Shown: positions 16,364 through 24,761, counted from the first letter of the stretch. The stretch is DNA of 64,000 nt from Hominenteromicrobium sp900549945 (GCA_902472305.1 CABRNK010000013.1:1-64000), one strand, 5' to 3'. Program-made: numbers and translations. The notes: a model not told the origin generated them from the letters alone.

Positions 16364-17218
16364 ATGCTTACAAAAACGCTCGATGCTTCCATGCTGAACA
16401 TCCCCCACGACCCGCGCGTGCTCGCGCCGCTGTGCAGGCGGCACGGCATTGCGGCGGTCAGCGCGACGCGCGCTCTGCTTGAGGACCCGCGCGCCGCGCA
16501 GGAAGCCGCCGCCATTTTCCGGGAAAACGGCGTTGCCTTCGGCCTGATGCCCATGCCCGCCGATTTTTACAGCTGGGAGCTGGACGGCGGTGCGTTCGAC
16601 GCGGCTCTGAAAACGCTCGCCCTGCACGCGGCGGCTGCGGAAAAGCTCGGCATCCGCCACGCCTACAACCACGTGTGGTCCTCCGGCCCGCGCGCCTACG
16701 ACGAGAATTTCGATTGGCACGTGCGCCGCGTGCGCGCCGTCACAAATATTCTGGAGGCGCACGGCATCCGCTACGGGCTGGAATTTCTCGGCCCGCACGA
16801 GCTTTTGTCCATGCAGGCGCACCCGTTTGTTCACACGCTCGACGGCGTGCTCGCGATCGCAGACGCCGCAGGCGGCTATGCGGGCGTTGTGTTCGACACT
16901 TTCCACTGGTACTGCTCGACAAACGGCGACCGCGACACACTGCTCTACATGGAGCAGCATGCCGACCGCCTCGTGCTGCTGCACGTCAACGACGGTGTGC
17001 CCGGCGTCCCCTTTGACCGGCAGCGCGACCTCGAGCGCCGCCTGCCGATGGAGACCGGCGTGATCGATTCGCGCTCGGTATTCCGCCGGCTGAACACCAA
17101 AGGCTGCGGCGCGCTGTGCATGATCGAGCCCTTCGAGCCGGGCCGCACGCACTTTCACGCGCTCACTCCTGAAGCGGCCGTCCGCGAGGCCGCCGCGCTT
17201 TTCGCGCGCCTCGGCTGA
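16364..17218 (+). CDS. Sugar phosphate isomerase/epimerase (TIM barrel)
   Basis: 284 residues, xylose-isomerase-like TIM barrel (AP endonuclease 2 fold). Metal-ligand regions visible: G-L-E-F-L-G-P (Glu), V-V-F-D-T-F-H-W-Y (Asp/His), L-L-H-V-N-D-G (His) and M-I-E-P-F (Glu). Start chosen after GGAAGGA at 16364. It stands alone between a promoter and a hairpin, next to GH31 and AraC genes. The G-L-E-F-x-G-P and F-D-x-x-H-W-Y motifs are shared with the protein at 26448-27293. Substrate unknown. Confidence 0.82.
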   Translation: MLTKTLDASMLNIPHDPRVLAPLCRRHGIAAVSATRALLEDPRAAQEAAAIFRENGVAFGLMPMPADFYSWELDGGAFDAALKTLALHAAAAEKLGIRHAYNHVWSSGPRAYDENFDWHVRRVRAVTNILEAHGIRYGLEFLGPHELLSMQAHPFVHTLDGVLAIADAAGGYAGVVFDTFHWYCSTNGDRDTLLYMEQHADRLVLLHVNDGVPGVPFDRQRDLERRLPMETGVIDSRSVFRRLNTKGCGALCMIEPFEPGRTHFHALTPEAAVREAAALFARLG

Positions 17219-17267
17219 CCAAAACGCCGCCCCTGCGCAAACCGGCAGAGGCGCACCGACTGTACAC

Positions 17268-17305
17268 GGAACAGCCCACCGATGACATGACCGGCGGGCT
17301 GTTCC
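17268..17305. terminator. Hairpin between converging genes
   Basis: GGAACAGCCC (17268-17277) pairs perfectly with GGGCTGTTCC (17296-17305), just past the AraC stop codon. No clear U-tract. Confidence 0.6.
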
Positions 17306-17306
17306 G

Positions 17307-18113
17307 CTATTTCTGCGCCTGCGTGCCTTGGGCGCGGCGGCGGTAGGCGAGCGGCGTCATGCCGCAGCGCGCGCCGAACGCCCGGAAAAATGAGCGCTGG
17401 CTCTCAAAGCCGGATTCCGCCGCAATCTCTGTCACAGAGCGATTTGTGCCGGCCAGCAGCGCACACGCGCAGTCGATCCGTATGCTCGCGAGGTAGGCCG
17501 AAAAGCCCTGCCCGATCTTCTCCGAAAACACGTGCGAAAGGTGGAACCGGCTCACGCCGAGCGCGCGGGCCAGCGCCTCGAGCGTGAGCGGCTCGCGGAA
17601 ATGCGCGGAAACGTACTGCGCGATCTGGTACGTCAGCTCGCTGTAATCCGCGGCGCGGTTGCGGTGCAGCGAGAGCTGCGGCAGCGCGCGGGCCAGCACG
17701 AGCTGCATCAGCGCGGAGCAGACCGCCCGGTCCCCGCCGCCGCGCTTCTCCGCCGTCAGCTCGCCGACGGCGAACGCCACGTTCGGGTGGAGCGCCTCGG
17801 GCGGCAGAAACGGGTCTGCCGGGTGCCAGAGCAGCAGCGTGTCGGAAAAGCCGCCCGTCAGGGAGAGGTCGCAGACGACGAGCGCGGCGCGGCTCTCCTT
17901 GGAAAGCGCCGTGTAGCTGTGGATCTGGTTCGGAAAAATCACGGCAAGGCTGCCCGGTCCGAGCGCCCGCGTTTCGCGCCGCACCGTGACGCTCGTCTCG
18001 CCGGACAGGACGAAAAACAGCTCGAGCTGCGGGTGCAGGTGCAGCGGAAAGCTGAGCCCCTCGGCCACGACGCTCGTCAGCGCATCGTCCCTCGTCTCGA
18101 AAAATGCGTTCAT
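17307..18113 (-). CDS. AraC-family transcriptional regulator
   Basis: 268 residues. N-terminal cupin ligand domain with H-L-H-P-Q-L-E-L and the G-S-L-A-V-I-F-P-N-Q-I-H-S-Y strand, C-terminal double helix-turn-helix (about 165-265) with L-G-V-S-R-F-H-L-S-H-V-F and the closing G-x-x-S-Q-R-S-F-F-R-A-F-x-x-x-x-G-M-T-P motif. ATG at 18113 with AAGGGGG upstream. Divergent from the dehydrogenase-isomerase pair at 18246, which it probably controls in response to a sugar. Confidence 0.92.
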   Translation of the reverse strand: MNAFFETRDDALTSVVAEGLSFPLHLHPQLELFFVLSGETSVTVRRETRALGPGSLAVIFPNQIHSYTALSKESRAALVVCDLSLTGGFSDTLLLWHPADPFLPPEALHPNVAFAVGELTAEKRGGGDRAVCSALMQLVLARALPQLSLHRNRAADYSELTYQIAQYVSAHFREPLTLEALARALGVSRFHLSHVFSEKIGQGFSAYLASIRIDCACALLAGTNRSVTEIAAESGFESQRSFFRAFGARCGMTPLAYRRRAQGTQAQK

Positions 18114-18200
18114 CCGCGCGCCCCCTTTCGCCTCTTTTTGTTTTATCGCAACATATGGCACAAAAAAGCTGTCTTTTGGCATGTATTTTACCACAGGCAA

Positions 18201-18209
18201 TGCTATAAT
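18201..18209 (+). promoter_or_regulatory. Extended -10 promoter of the dehydrogenase-isomerase pair
   Basis: TGCTATAAT, an extended -10 box with a perfect hexamer and a poor -35. This is the usual form of an activator-dependent promoter, fitting the divergent AraC gene. Confidence 0.65.
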
Positions 18210-18245
18210 GCAAGTAAATCCAGCGGAGGAAAGGAAAGTGTTGAA

Positions 18246-19454
18246 ATGACGAAGCCCGTTCGAGTTGCCATGATCGGCGTCGGCGCGATCAGCGGCATCT
18301 ATTTGCAGAATTTGACGGAGACCTTCCGGGAGGTCGAGCTCACCGGCGTGTGCGACCTGATCCCCGAGCGCGCCGAGACCGGCGTGCGGAAGGTACGCGA
18401 GATGGTGGAAAACGGCGCGAACGCCGTGATCCCCAAGATCTACAAGGATATGTACGAGGCGTTCAGCGACCCCGAGGTGGAGGTCGTTCTGAACCTGACG
18501 CGGCCCTACGAGCACTTTGAGGTGACGAAGCAGGCGCTGCTCCACGGCAAGCACGTCTATTCCGAGAAGCCGCTCGCCGTCGATATGGAGGAGGCAGACG
18601 CGCTCGTCTCGCTCGCCGAAGAAAAGGGCCTGCTGCTCGGCGGCGCGCCGGACACGTTCCTCGGCGCCGGCATCCAGACCGCGCGGCGCATCATCGACAG
18701 CGGCATGATCGGCGACGTAATCGGCGCGAACTGCGCGATGGTCTGCCACGGCCACGAGACGTGGCACCCGGACCCGGAATTTTACTACAAGCGCGGCGGC
18801 GGCCCGATGATGGACATGGGCCCGTACTACGTGACGGCGCTCGTGCAGCTCCTCGGCGAGGCGAAAGCCGTCATGGGCATGACAAAGAAATCCTTCACCG
18901 AGCGCATCATCACCTCCAGCCCGCACGCCGGCGAGACGATCGATGTAGACGTGGACACCCACCTGTGCGGCAACATCCTGTTTTCCAGCGGCGCCGTCGC
19001 GCAGATCCTGACGACCTTCGACGTGTTCTACAGCCCGCAGGCGCAGGCGCGCTTTGAGGTGTACGGCACGCGCGGCACGATCGCCGTGCCCGACCCGAAC
19101 ACCTTCGGCGGCCCGGTGCTGCTGCTGCGCCCGGAGGACCAGGCCGCGGCCCCGAAGACCGACCCGGCGCTTCAGCGCAAGACCGTGCCGAACATCTACG
19201 AGGGCTACAAGGAGATCCCGCTGATGTACGACTACGCCGAGAATTCCCGAGCGCTCGGCCTCGCCGACATGTGCAAGGCGCTGCGCACCGGCCGCGGCTT
19301 CCGCGCGAACTACCGCCAGCAGCACCACGTGCTCGAGATTCTGACGAGCTTCACAAAATCCTCGGAAACCGGCGCGCTCGTGCCGCTCAAGACCCGCTAC
19401 GAGCGCTCGGCCCCGATGCAGAACAACCCGCTCCACGGCGTGCTCGACAGCTGA
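18246..19454 (+). CDS. Gfo/Idh/MocA-family oxidoreductase
   Basis: 402 residues. N-terminal Rossmann fold with M-I-G-V-G-A-I-S, the E-K-P-L-A motif that closes the dinucleotide site, and a C-terminal alpha/beta domain (G-G-G-P-M-M-D-M-G-P-Y-Y). Family members use NAD(P) to oxidise or reduce sugars and polyols. ATG at 18246 after GGAAAG. Followed 74 bp later by a TIM-barrel isomerase; the same pairing recurs at 27612-29657 and 56610-58662. It is close in layout to the protein at 28416. Confidence 0.9.
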   Translation: MTKPVRVAMIGVGAISGIYLQNLTETFREVELTGVCDLIPERAETGVRKVREMVENGANAVIPKIYKDMYEAFSDPEVEVVLNLTRPYEHFEVTKQALLHGKHVYSEKPLAVDMEEADALVSLAEEKGLLLGGAPDTFLGAGIQTARRIIDSGMIGDVIGANCAMVCHGHETWHPDPEFYYKRGGGPMMDMGPYYVTALVQLLGEAKAVMGMTKKSFTERIITSSPHAGETIDVDVDTHLCGNILFSSGAVAQILTTFDVFYSPQAQARFEVYGTRGTIAVPDPNTFGGPVLLLRPEDQAAAPKTDPALQRKTVPNIYEGYKEIPLMYDYAENSRALGLADMCKALRTGRGFRANYRQQHHVLEILTSFTKSSETGALVPLKTRYERSAPMQNNPLHGVLDS

Positions 19455-19528
19455 ACACCGCGCCGGAGCGATAAACAGCGCAAATCTACAGAACAAACCC
19501 AAACGGATTGAAGAAAGGAAGAATCACC

Positions 19529-20362
19529 ATGATGAAAGTATGCTACACCGGATGGACCTGGATTAAGAGCCACGAGCCCGAAGCCGCCAAAGAGCAGCTC
19601 GCGCAGTCGTTCAAGGAGTGCAAATTCCTCGGCTACGACTATGTGGAAAACTTCGCGTTCATCCGCGATTTCTACAAGGATAACCCCGAAGAGCTCGTGC
19701 AGCTCCAGAAGGACTGCGGCGTGGAGCTCGTCAACCTCTACGGCCACTTCACCTTCGACGTGGAGGAGTCGCTGCGCATCGCGAAGGAGCAGGTCGATTT
19801 CCTCGCGGCGGTCGGCGGCAAGTGGTACAACTGCCAGAACGGCGGCTTCGGCGACGACGGCCCGAGCGAGCGCCCGACAAACCCGGAGATGATCGACAAG
19901 ATGTGCGCGATCGTCAACGAGCTCGGCGCCTACGCCAAGGAGCGCGGCGTGACCGTATGCTTCCACCCGCACTACGGCACCTGCGTGTTCTCGCAGAGCG
20001 ACATCGATTACTTTGCGGCGCACACAAACCCGGAGGCCGTCTCCCTTTGCATTGACACCGCGCACACGACGCTCGCCGGCATGGACCCTGCGGCGCTGAT
20101 CCGCCAGTACGGCGGCCGCCTCGCCTTCATGCACCTCAAGGATGTGGACACCTACGCGCTGAAAAGCGCCGTCGGCCCCGCCAAGATGGGCACGTTCCGC
20201 GCGCTCGGCCACGGCACGGTCGATTTCCCGGCCGTCAAGGCGGCGCTCGAGGAGGTCGGCTACGACGGCGTGCTCTGCGTCGAGCTCGACCGCCCGGAGG
20301 TCTGCAACTTCCACTCGGCCGAGGTCTCCCGCATCTATATCCGCGACGTGCTCGGCCTGTAA
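19529..20362 (+). CDS. Sugar phosphate isomerase/epimerase (TIM barrel)
   Basis: 277 residues, xylose-isomerase-like barrel. Ligand regions: V-C-F-H-P-H-Y-G-T (His), L-C-I-D-T-A-H-T (Asp/His), F-M-H-L-K-D-V-D (His) and L-C-V-E-L-D-R-P (Glu). ATG at 19529 behind GAAAGGAAG; a second ATG follows directly. Second gene of the AraC-controlled pair, closed by a terminator. It probably acts on the keto-sugar made by the upstream dehydrogenase (inference). Confidence 0.85.
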   Translation: MMKVCYTGWTWIKSHEPEAAKEQLAQSFKECKFLGYDYVENFAFIRDFYKDNPEELVQLQKDCGVELVNLYGHFTFDVEESLRIAKEQVDFLAAVGGKWYNCQNGGFGDDGPSERPTNPEMIDKMCAIVNELGAYAKERGVTVCFHPHYGTCVFSQSDIDYFAAHTNPEAVSLCIDTAHTTLAGMDPAALIRQYGGRLAFMHLKDVDTYALKSAVGPAKMGTFRALGHGTVDFPAVKAALEEVGYDGVLCVELDRPEVCNFHSAEVSRIYIRDVLGL

Positions 20363-20397
20363 TTGAAAGCTGCGGTTCGGCGGTAAAACGACAAATT

Positions 20398-20439
20398 GCC
20401 CGGCGCTTTCCAAAACCGGAGGCGCCGGGCGTTCTTTTT
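20398..20439 (+). terminator. Terminator after the isomerase gene
   Basis: GCCCGGCGC (20398-20406)/GCGCCGGGC (20422-20430), then GTTCTTTTT. Confidence 0.88.
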
Positions 20440-20495
20440 CCTGCGGCCGATCGCCGCAAAGCGCAGCAGGTTCCCGAAAAGGGGCGTTCCGCGCC

Positions 20496-20849
20496 TTATT
20501 TCAGCAGCGCCGCCTCCCACTCGGCCGGCTTAAAGCCGACGAGCACGGTCTCGCCGTCCACAACGATCGGGCGCTTGACGAGCATGCCGTCCGCCGCGAG
20601 CAGGCGGAGCTGCTCCGCCTCGGGCATGTCCGGCAGGCGGTCCTTCAGGTTCATCGATTTGTAGAGCAGGCCGCTCGTGTTGAAAAAGCGCTTGAGCGGC
20701 AGGCCGCTCCGCCCGTGCCAGTCGGCGAGCTCCTCGGCGGTCGGGTTCTGCTCGACGATGTGGCGGTCCTCAAACGGCACGCCATGTTCGACGAGCCAAG
20801 CGCGCGCTTTTTTGCAGGTGGAGCACTTCGGGTATTGAATAAAAAGCAT
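20496..20849 (-). CDS. ArsC/Spx-family protein
   Basis: 117 residues, thioredoxin-fold ArsC family. Redox motif C-S-T-C near residues 9-12 (Y-P-K-C-S-T-C-K-K-A) and the family signature V-K-R-P-I-V-V-D. The C-x-x-C and short length match the Spx/YffB-like branch more than true arsenate reductases, and no ars genes are nearby. ATG at 20849. Its leader carries copy B of the structured element also found before the LytTR regulator. The terminator at 20398-20439 faces the other way; no clear one is seen for this gene. Confidence 0.82.
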   Translation of the reverse strand: MLFIQYPKCSTCKKARAWLVEHGVPFEDRHIVEQNPTAEELADWHGRSGLPLKRFFNTSGLLYKSMNLKDRLPDMPEAEQLRLLAADGMLVKRPIVVDGETVLVGFKPAEWEAALLK

Positions 20850-20988
20850 AGAAATCACCATTCCTTATTTTTTGTGCCGGTCGGCGAAGCCGATTGCCGC
20901 TTTGCTCGCCGCGGCAAAGACACAAATCGTGTGTGAAAACGTATTTTTCACACGAAGCCTCTCCTTCCGTTTTGAATTCCGTTTCCTG
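20850..20988 (-). ncRNA. Structured leader RNA, copy B
   Basis: Minus-strand counterpart of the element at 5442-5557. From upstream: a GTGTGAAAA/TTTTCACAC hairpin, then a second stem with the same inner part (TTTGCCGC, loop GGCGAGCAAA, GCGGCAA). An extra small hairpin, TCGGC-TTC-GCCGA, is inserted on the 3' side. A TTTGTG/CACAAA closing stem, A-run and AAGGAATGGTGATTTCT lead to the ATG. The closing stem differs from copy A by a paired A-T to T-A change. A TTGCAG-18-TACACT promoter (-10 at 20994-20999) would start it near 20988. Confidence 0.75.
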
Positions 20989-21054
20989 TGCTTAGTGTAC
21001 CACGAAAAGGGAGGTTCCTGCAATGTTAAATCTATGTAAAGTTTTGAAAACACA

Positions 21055-21083
21055 TTGACACTGCCGCGCGCTTTTCCTATAAT
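21055..21083 (+). promoter_or_regulatory. Consensus promoter upstream of a short transcript
   Basis: TTGACA (21055-21060), 17 bp, TATAAT (21078-21083). Both hexamers are perfect. The start near 21090 is 260 bp before the Na/Pi gene, with a terminator between. Confidence 0.9.
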
Positions 21084-21089
21084 CAAAGT

Positions 21090-21238
21090 AAAAAGGAAGT
21101 AAAACAAAAGGCAAAACAAGCGAGCTTTGTAAAGGAAGACAGAATAATGGGCGTTTCTGCGGCAACCTCCGCGCACGCAACGGAATAAAGCGGCACAGCC
21201 CGATCTCACTCGACGAGATCGGGCCGGGCCGTTTTTTT
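21090..21238 (+). ncRNA. Short transcript: small RNA or attenuator leader
   Basis: From the promoter at 21055-21083 to the terminator ending at 21238 is about 150 nt. It contains one 13-codon ORF (21147-21188, MGVSAATSAHATE) behind GGAAG, which may be a leader peptide or chance. Either this is a free-standing small RNA, or the terminator attenuates transcription of the Na/Pi cotransporter. Confidence 0.5.
21191..21238 (+). terminator. Strong intrinsic terminator ahead of the Na/Pi gene
   Basis: CCCGATCTC (21199-21207)/GAGATCGGG (21215-21223), extended by an outer CGGC/GCCG pair, then seven T. Confidence 0.88.
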
Positions 21239-21353
21239 GCGCCCGCAGAACGGAAAAAAGCGCACGCGGCCCCGTGAGCCTGCGCCGCGCGCTCCCCAAA
21301 AGCGAAGTGCTGTTTTGCAAAACGGCTCAGAAAACAAGGAAATGGTGATGGAA

Positions 21354-23009
21354 ATGCAAATTTCAGACGTACTCGGACTGCTCGGCGGCCTCGCGCTCTT
21401 CCTCTACGGCATGCAGATGATGAGCGCCGGCCTTGAAGCTGCTGCGGGCAACCGCATGAAGCGCATCCTCGAGAGGCTTACCTCGAACCGCATCCTCGGC
21501 GTCCTCGTCGGCGCGGGCATCACGGCGGTAATCCAGTCCTCCTCGGCGACGACCGTTATGGTCGTCGGCTTCGTAAACTCCGGCATGATGACGCTCAGGC
21601 AGGCCGTTTGGATCATCATGGGCGCCAACATCGGCACCACGGTGACCGGCCTTCTGATCGCGCTCGACGTGGGCGCAATGGCGCCGCTGCTCGCCTTTGT
21701 CGGCGTGGCGTTCGTCGTGTTCCTCAAAAAGCCGATTCTGCACCACTGGGGGCAGATCATCGCCGGCCTCGGCGTCTTGTTCCTCGGCATGGGCATGATG
21801 AGCGACGCGATGATGCCGCTGCGCGAATCGCAGTTCTTCATCGACCTGATGACGCAGATGTCGAACCCGGTGCTCGGCATCCTCGTCGGCATGGTCTTTA
21901 CGGCGATCATCCAGTCCTCTTCGGCCTCGGTCGGCATTTTGCAGACGCTCGCGGCCAGCGGGCTGATCGGCCTGCACAGCGCGGCCTTCATCCTCTTCGG
22001 CCAGAACATCGGCACCTGCATCACGGCGGTGCTCGCCGCTATCGGCACGAGCCGCAGTGCAAAGCGCACGACGATCATCCACCTGCTTTTCAACGTGATC
22101 GGCACGGTCATCTTCACCACGCTGTGCATCCTCACGCCGCTGACCGGCCTGATCGAATCGCTGCTGCCCGCAACGCCTGCCGGCCAGATCGCCGCGCTGC
22201 ACACAACCTTTAACATCGTGACGACCTTGCTGCTCCTGCCCTTCGGCACGCACCTCGCCAAGATTGCGGAGCGCATCCTGCCCGACCGCGTTTCGGACGA
22301 CGTCAACCAGCGCCAGCTCCTCTATATCAAGCCGGTGGACAGCACCCATGAGCCGCACCGCATCGGCACCTCGGCCATCGCGCTGACCGGCATCAGCCGC
22401 GAGCTCAACCGCATGGCGGAGATCGTGGAAAGCAACGTGCGCGACAGCTTCCTCACCGTGCTGGACGGCACGCCGAAGCGCCTGCCCGCCGTGGAGGATA
22501 CCGAGGAGACGATCGACTTCCTCAACAAGGAGATCTCGAACTACATCTCCTCCGTCATCGTCTACGAGACGAACGAGCGCGATTCGGCGCGCATCAGCGC
22601 GTTCTTCAAGATCTCCGGAAACCTCGAGCGTATCGGCGACCACGCAATGAACATCAGCGAATACACAAAGCTGATGGAGGAAAAGAAGATCGCGTTTTCC
22701 GAGGAGACGAAGAACGAGATCCGGCAAATGCAGAGCGTCAGCCAAGAGGCGATGCAGCTGATCTACCCGCTCGAATCCATCACGACGGCGCGGCTTGAGA
22801 AAATCGCGCAGATGGAGCAGAAAATCGACGATATGACCGCCGCCATGCGCCAGAGCCAGATTCAGCGCATGCACGCGGGCGCGGATGAATCCGCGGTCAT
22901 TTACTCCGAGCTGCTCACGGACTTCGAGCGCATCGGCGACCATATCCTCAATATCGGCGAGGCCATGACGCAGATTTCCACACCGGAATACAGCGCTGTT
23001 GAAGAATAA
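21354..23009 (+). CDS. Na/Pi cotransporter family protein with PhoU-like tail
   Basis: 551 residues. Two inverted membrane repeats, each with the Q-S-S-S-A motif (I-T-A-V-I-Q-S-S-S-A-T-T and F-T-A-I-I-Q-S-S-S-A-S), which mark sodium-phosphate symporters of the NptA type. The C-terminal 190 residues form two PhoU-like helical halves (L-E-R-I-G-D-H-A-M-N-I and F-E-R-I-G-D-H-I-L-N-I). Three in-frame ATGs are close together; I chose 21354, which has GGTGA five bases upstream and gives the usual short N-terminus. No pst or pho genes are nearby. Confidence 0.92.
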   Translation: MQISDVLGLLGGLALFLYGMQMMSAGLEAAAGNRMKRILERLTSNRILGVLVGAGITAVIQSSSATTVMVVGFVNSGMMTLRQAVWIIMGANIGTTVTGLLIALDVGAMAPLLAFVGVAFVVFLKKPILHHWGQIIAGLGVLFLGMGMMSDAMMPLRESQFFIDLMTQMSNPVLGILVGMVFTAIIQSSSASVGILQTLAASGLIGLHSAAFILFGQNIGTCITAVLAAIGTSRSAKRTTIIHLLFNVIGTVIFTTLCILTPLTGLIESLLPATPAGQIAALHTTFNIVTTLLLLPFGTHLAKIAERILPDRVSDDVNQRQLLYIKPVDSTHEPHRIGTSAIALTGISRELNRMAEIVESNVRDSFLTVLDGTPKRLPAVEDTEETIDFLNKEISNYISSVIVYETNERDSARISAFFKISGNLERIGDHAMNISEYTKLMEEKKIAFSEETKNEIRQMQSVSQEAMQLIYPLESITTARLEKIAQMEQKIDDMTAAMRQSQIQRMHAGADESAVIYSELLTDFERIGDHILNIGEAMTQISTPEYSAVEE

Positions 23010-23017
23010 ACGATAGG

Positions 23018-23055
23018 GGGCCGGACGCAAAGATGCGTCCGGCCCTTTCCTTTCC
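23018..23055 (+). terminator. Terminator after the Na/Pi gene
   Basis: GGGCCGGACGCA (23018-23029)/TGCGTCCGGCCC (23034-23045), a 12-bp stem with AAGA loop, then TTTCCTTT. Confidence 0.88.
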
Positions 23056-23187
23056 CGCTTTCACGCGGGCGTCTCCTTTGCGGGGATTTTCGGCCGCGCG
23101 CGCCGCGCTCCCCGCACGGCATGGCCTGAAAATCCGCGTCCGCACTGCAATGCGGCTTGCCCCCGCGCGGCGGATATGCTAAACTGA

Positions 23188-23349
23188 ACACAGGCGGCCG
23201 CGCAGACATCCGCCGCGGGCCGTGCCCGCCGTACCCGCCCGGGAGATGCCAAAGAACGCGAGTGCCGCGCCGATTCCCTCTAAAAACGAGCCTGTGCACA
23301 CAGGCGGCCGCGCAGACACCCACCGCGGGCCGTGCCCGCCATACCCGCT
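23188..23349. repeat. Two 52-bp direct repeats 110 bp apart
   Basis: 23188-23239 and 23298-23349 are about 94% identical (start ACACAGGCGGCCGCGCAGAC; three mismatches seen). They lie in a 340-bp gap between converging genes that has no convincing ORF. Likely a small tandem duplication or dispersed GC-rich repeat; function unknown. Confidence 0.8.
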
Positions 23350-23350
23350 G

Positions 23351-23863
23351 TCAGCGGCGGGCGGTGTAGCGGCAGAAGCGCATGTCGATGCCTCTAAAGT
23401 TTTTTACGCTCTCGTCCGTTTTAACCATGCCGTTTCGGATGGCCACGTTCTGCGCGGCCGTGTTCGTATCCCGAACAATGGAGCAGACCTCGTGTGCGCC
23501 GAGTACCTCGAACGCGTATTTTTTGCAGCCTGCCGCGGCCTCTGCCGCGTACCCCTTGTGCCAGTGCCGCCGCTCAAAAAGGTACCCGATTTCGAGCACC
23601 TCCTCGTTTTCCCACGGCTGTAGGGTCAGCCCGCACTGGCCGATCATCGCGCCGGTCTCCTTCAGGACGACCGCCCACAGGCCGAAGCCCAGCCGCTCGT
23701 AGCGGGCGATGTGCCGGTCCAACCACCCCTGCACCTCGTTGTCCGTAAAAACGCGCTCGTAGGCGAGGCGCATCGCCTCCGCATCCTGCATAATTCTGCA
23801 CAGGGCTTCATAATCTGCCTGCGTCATCTCGCGCAGGTACAGCCGCTCGGTTTCAAAAACCAT
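23351..23863 (-). CDS. GNAT acetyltransferase (RimJ/RimL type)
   Basis: 170 residues. Opens with the RimJ/RimL hallmark F-E-T-E-R-L-Y-L-R-E-M; central G-Y-L-F-E-R-R-H-W-H-K-G-Y-A-A-E-A and C-terminal N-T-A-A-Q-N-V-A-I-R-N-G-M are the acetyl-CoA and core motifs. ATG at 23863 behind GGAGGATC; the longer frame upstream has no ribosome site. Single gene, divergent from the nitroreductase. Substrate unknown. Confidence 0.87.
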   Translation of the reverse strand: MVFETERLYLREMTQADYEALCRIMQDAEAMRLAYERVFTDNEVQGWLDRHIARYERLGFGLWAVVLKETGAMIGQCGLTLQPWENEEVLEIGYLFERRHWHKGYAAEAAAGCKKYAFEVLGAHEVCSIVRDTNTAAQNVAIRNGMVKTDESVKNFRGIDMRFCRYTARR

Positions 23864-24031
23864 ATTTTCAGATCCTCCAGTATAATTAATCCGTGCGCGT
23901 ACCGCACAGGCGCACCGCGTATCCATCGGCATTTACTGCGGCACGATGCGCGGATTTTTCAAAACAGTCCGGCGCGCGCCCTCTGGCGCGGCGTCTCCCT
24001 GTATTCTACATCATAAAGAAAGGTGATTTCA

Positions 24032-24529
24032 ATGGATGTCATTTTCACAAGAACCAGCGTGCGCGCCTACACGGCGCAGCCGGTCGAGCCCGAAAAGCTC
24101 GAGCTTCTGCTCAGAGCCGGCATGGCGGCGCCCTCGGCATGCAACCAGCAGCCGTGGGAGTTCTACGTCACAGCCGAAAAAACGCGGCTCGAAGCGCTTT
24201 CGGGGTGCAGCCCGTACACCGGCTTTGTCAAAAACGCGGCGGCCGCCATCGTGCCCTGCTACCGCAAAAGCGGGCTCATTGCGCCGGATTACGGGGAGAT
24301 CGACCTGAGCGCCGCGTGCGAAAACATTCTGCTCGAGGCGGAATCGCTCGGCCTCGGCGCCGTTTGGTGCGGCATCGCTCCGGGCCGGGAGCGCATGGAG
24401 GCCGTGCGCGCCGCGCTCGGCATCGCAGACAGCCTCGAGCCCTTCGCGATCCTTTCGGTCGGCTACCCGTTAAAGCCCGCAAAGCAGCAGGACCGCTTCG
24501 ACCCTGCCCGCGTCCACACCGTCAGATAA
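24032..24529 (+). CDS. Nitroreductase-family protein
   Basis: 165 residues, short FMN-dependent nitroreductase. R-T-S-V-R-A-Y near the start binds FMN phosphate; A-P-S-A-C-N-Q-Q-P-W-E-F and the C-terminal G-Y-P motif are typical. Starts after AAGGTGAT. Its end overlaps the converging XRE gene by 8 bp, so no separate terminator exists here. Electron acceptor unknown. Confidence 0.9.
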   Translation: MDVIFTRTSVRAYTAQPVEPEKLELLLRAGMAAPSACNQQPWEFYVTAEKTRLEALSGCSPYTGFVKNAAAAIVPCYRKSGLIAPDYGEIDLSAACENILLEAESLGLGAVWCGIAPGRERMEAVRAALGIADSLEPFAILSVGYPLKPAKQQDRFDPARVHTVR

Positions 24530-24761
24530 TCTCGTGCGCGTGCTGCGGCCGCGGGTAGGGCCGCGGGTCGTCCGTAACGCCGAGCAGATAGTCGATGCTC
24601 GTGCCGTAAAACGCCGCAAGCCGGATCAGAACACCGGAGGGAATATCCCGCCTGCCCATCTCATAGTGGGAGTAACAGACCTGCGTGCAGTTCAGGTAGG
24701 CGGCGAGATCCTTTTGCAGGAGATCCCGGTCCTCCCGCAGGTCGCGTATTCTCTTATACAT
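24522..24761 (-). CDS. XRE-family repressor with palindromic operator
   Basis: 79 residues, one Cro/C1 helix-turn-helix (L-L-Q-K-D-L-A-A-Y-L ... V-C-Y-S-H-Y-E-M-G) and a short tail rich in Pro/His. Paralogue of the protein at 3952-4176. I chose the ATG at 24761 behind GGGGCGGG; the frame runs 18 codons further without a ribosome site. Its upstream region (24809-24848) carries a perfect palindrome that also covers the -35 box of a divergent promoter, so it probably represses itself and the rightward transcript. Confidence 0.87.
   Translation of the reverse strand: MYKRIRDLREDRDLLQKDLAAYLNCTQVCYSHYEMGRRDIPSGVLIRLAAFYGTSIDYLLGVTDDPRPYPRPQHAHEII

Noticed and set aside
18114..19502. Upstream extension of the AraC frame to 731 codons
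   Set aside because: Antisense to the Gfo/Idh gene; the AraC protein has a good ribosome site and normal length from 18113.
22901..23323. Minus-strand ORF across the direct repeats
   Set aside because: Low-complexity Arg/Gly-rich frame, runs into the Na/Pi gene, no ribosome site.
23188..23349. CRISPR array
   Set aside because: Only two repeats, too long and too far apart, no cas genes nearby.
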